64,000 bases of DNA from the NCBI GenBank assembly GCA_002633025.1, contig NMRB01000910.1, positions 74,439-138,438 of the forward strand, written 5' to 3'. Positions within the stretch are counted from its first letter, which is position 1, and each line of letters opens with the position of its first letter. Under the pieces are notes generated by a model that saw only the letters and a list, made by a program, of their open reading frames with translations, ran no database searches and was not told where the DNA came from. Shown here piece after piece: positions 63,812 through 64,000 of the stretch. The stretch comes from Notospermus geniculatus (taxonomy: Eukaryota > Nemertea > Pilidiophora > Heteronemertea > Lineidae). The position numbers were made by a program, and so were the translations under genes.

Positions 63812-64000
63812 AGTTCGCAAATCTAACGAAACACGAAGCACGAAATACGAAATTCAATTTAATTTCCAGGACCTATAATGTTTTTCTGAAGATGGTTGCT
63901 ACAACAAATGTCCCTGCTGCCAGTGCGTTTTTTAGCATGACCGAGAGGGTAATGGTACATCTCGAATTTTTAAATTTCCACTTCGCAGCTAGGAAGCGGA
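63812..64000. mobile_element. Family E MITE, left part, cut by window end
   Basis: TTCGCAAATCTAACGAAACA and following ACGAAATACGAA. The first bases (GTGAGGT) are replaced by the adjoining palindrome. Confidence 0.8.

Noticed and set aside
63095-63857. Matching peptides with ESTHFINGSQMALVFQ on both strands
   Set aside because: Produced by the inverted arms of the palindrome at 63300-63811.

Overview
This is a eukaryotic, intron- and repeat-dominated window, best explained as a marine invertebrate and probably a deuterostome (amphioxus, hemichordate or echinoderm grade). The evidence is one recognisable metazoan exon (the start of a D2-like dopamine receptor, ending in a consensus splice donor), two eukaryotic-type tRNA-Pro(CGG) genes with Pol III terminators, vertebrate-type TTAGGG interstitial repeats, tRNA-derived SINEs, and a very dense population of MITE/fold-back elements. 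The exact species cannot be fixed from the sequence alone. The palindromes TACATGTA and TAGGCCTA recur throughout.

Layout. 1-8.4 kb: a 52-bp minisatellite, a tandem-unit repeat element (family A), a 661-bp palindrome, a Mutator-like MITE and nested hairpin elements, then telomere-like DNA. 9.41-9.84 kb (+): the first coding exon of the D2-like receptor (144 codons). Everything to the right may be its first intron, because no later receptor exon was recognised in 54 kb. 9.9-20 kb: MITEs, many nested. 21.5-26.3 kb: two further tandem-unit families (C, B) and a 53-bp satellite. 28-34 kb: SINEs and fold-backs. 34.8-36.2 kb: second family A copy. 38.6-40.8 kb: a duplicated segment carrying the two tRNA-Pro genes, (-) strand. 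41-46.4 kb: MITEs and a roughly 93-bp minisatellite broken by two insertions. 47.4-48.6 kb: a 1.28-kb long-TIR element. 49-51.8 kb: SINE-derived repeats and a triple-nested MITE locus. 52.7-64 kb: further MITEs, including a palindrome carrying two divergent tRNA-like Pol III units and a palindrome with telomere repeats in its loop.

The window contains essentially one protein-coding exon and two RNA genes; the rest is mobile-element history. Because the elements nest, and because some have empty counterparts inside the window (opposite arms of palindromes, paralogous copies), several target-site duplications can be read directly: 9 bp, TA, TTA, AT, a probable 4-bp CCGG, and 5 bp with CAC...GTG ends. 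Two N-gaps (1225-1908, 26315-26962) lie in the tandem-unit elements and probably reflect assembly trouble in these repeats. Element boundaries were read by eye and may be off by a few bases.
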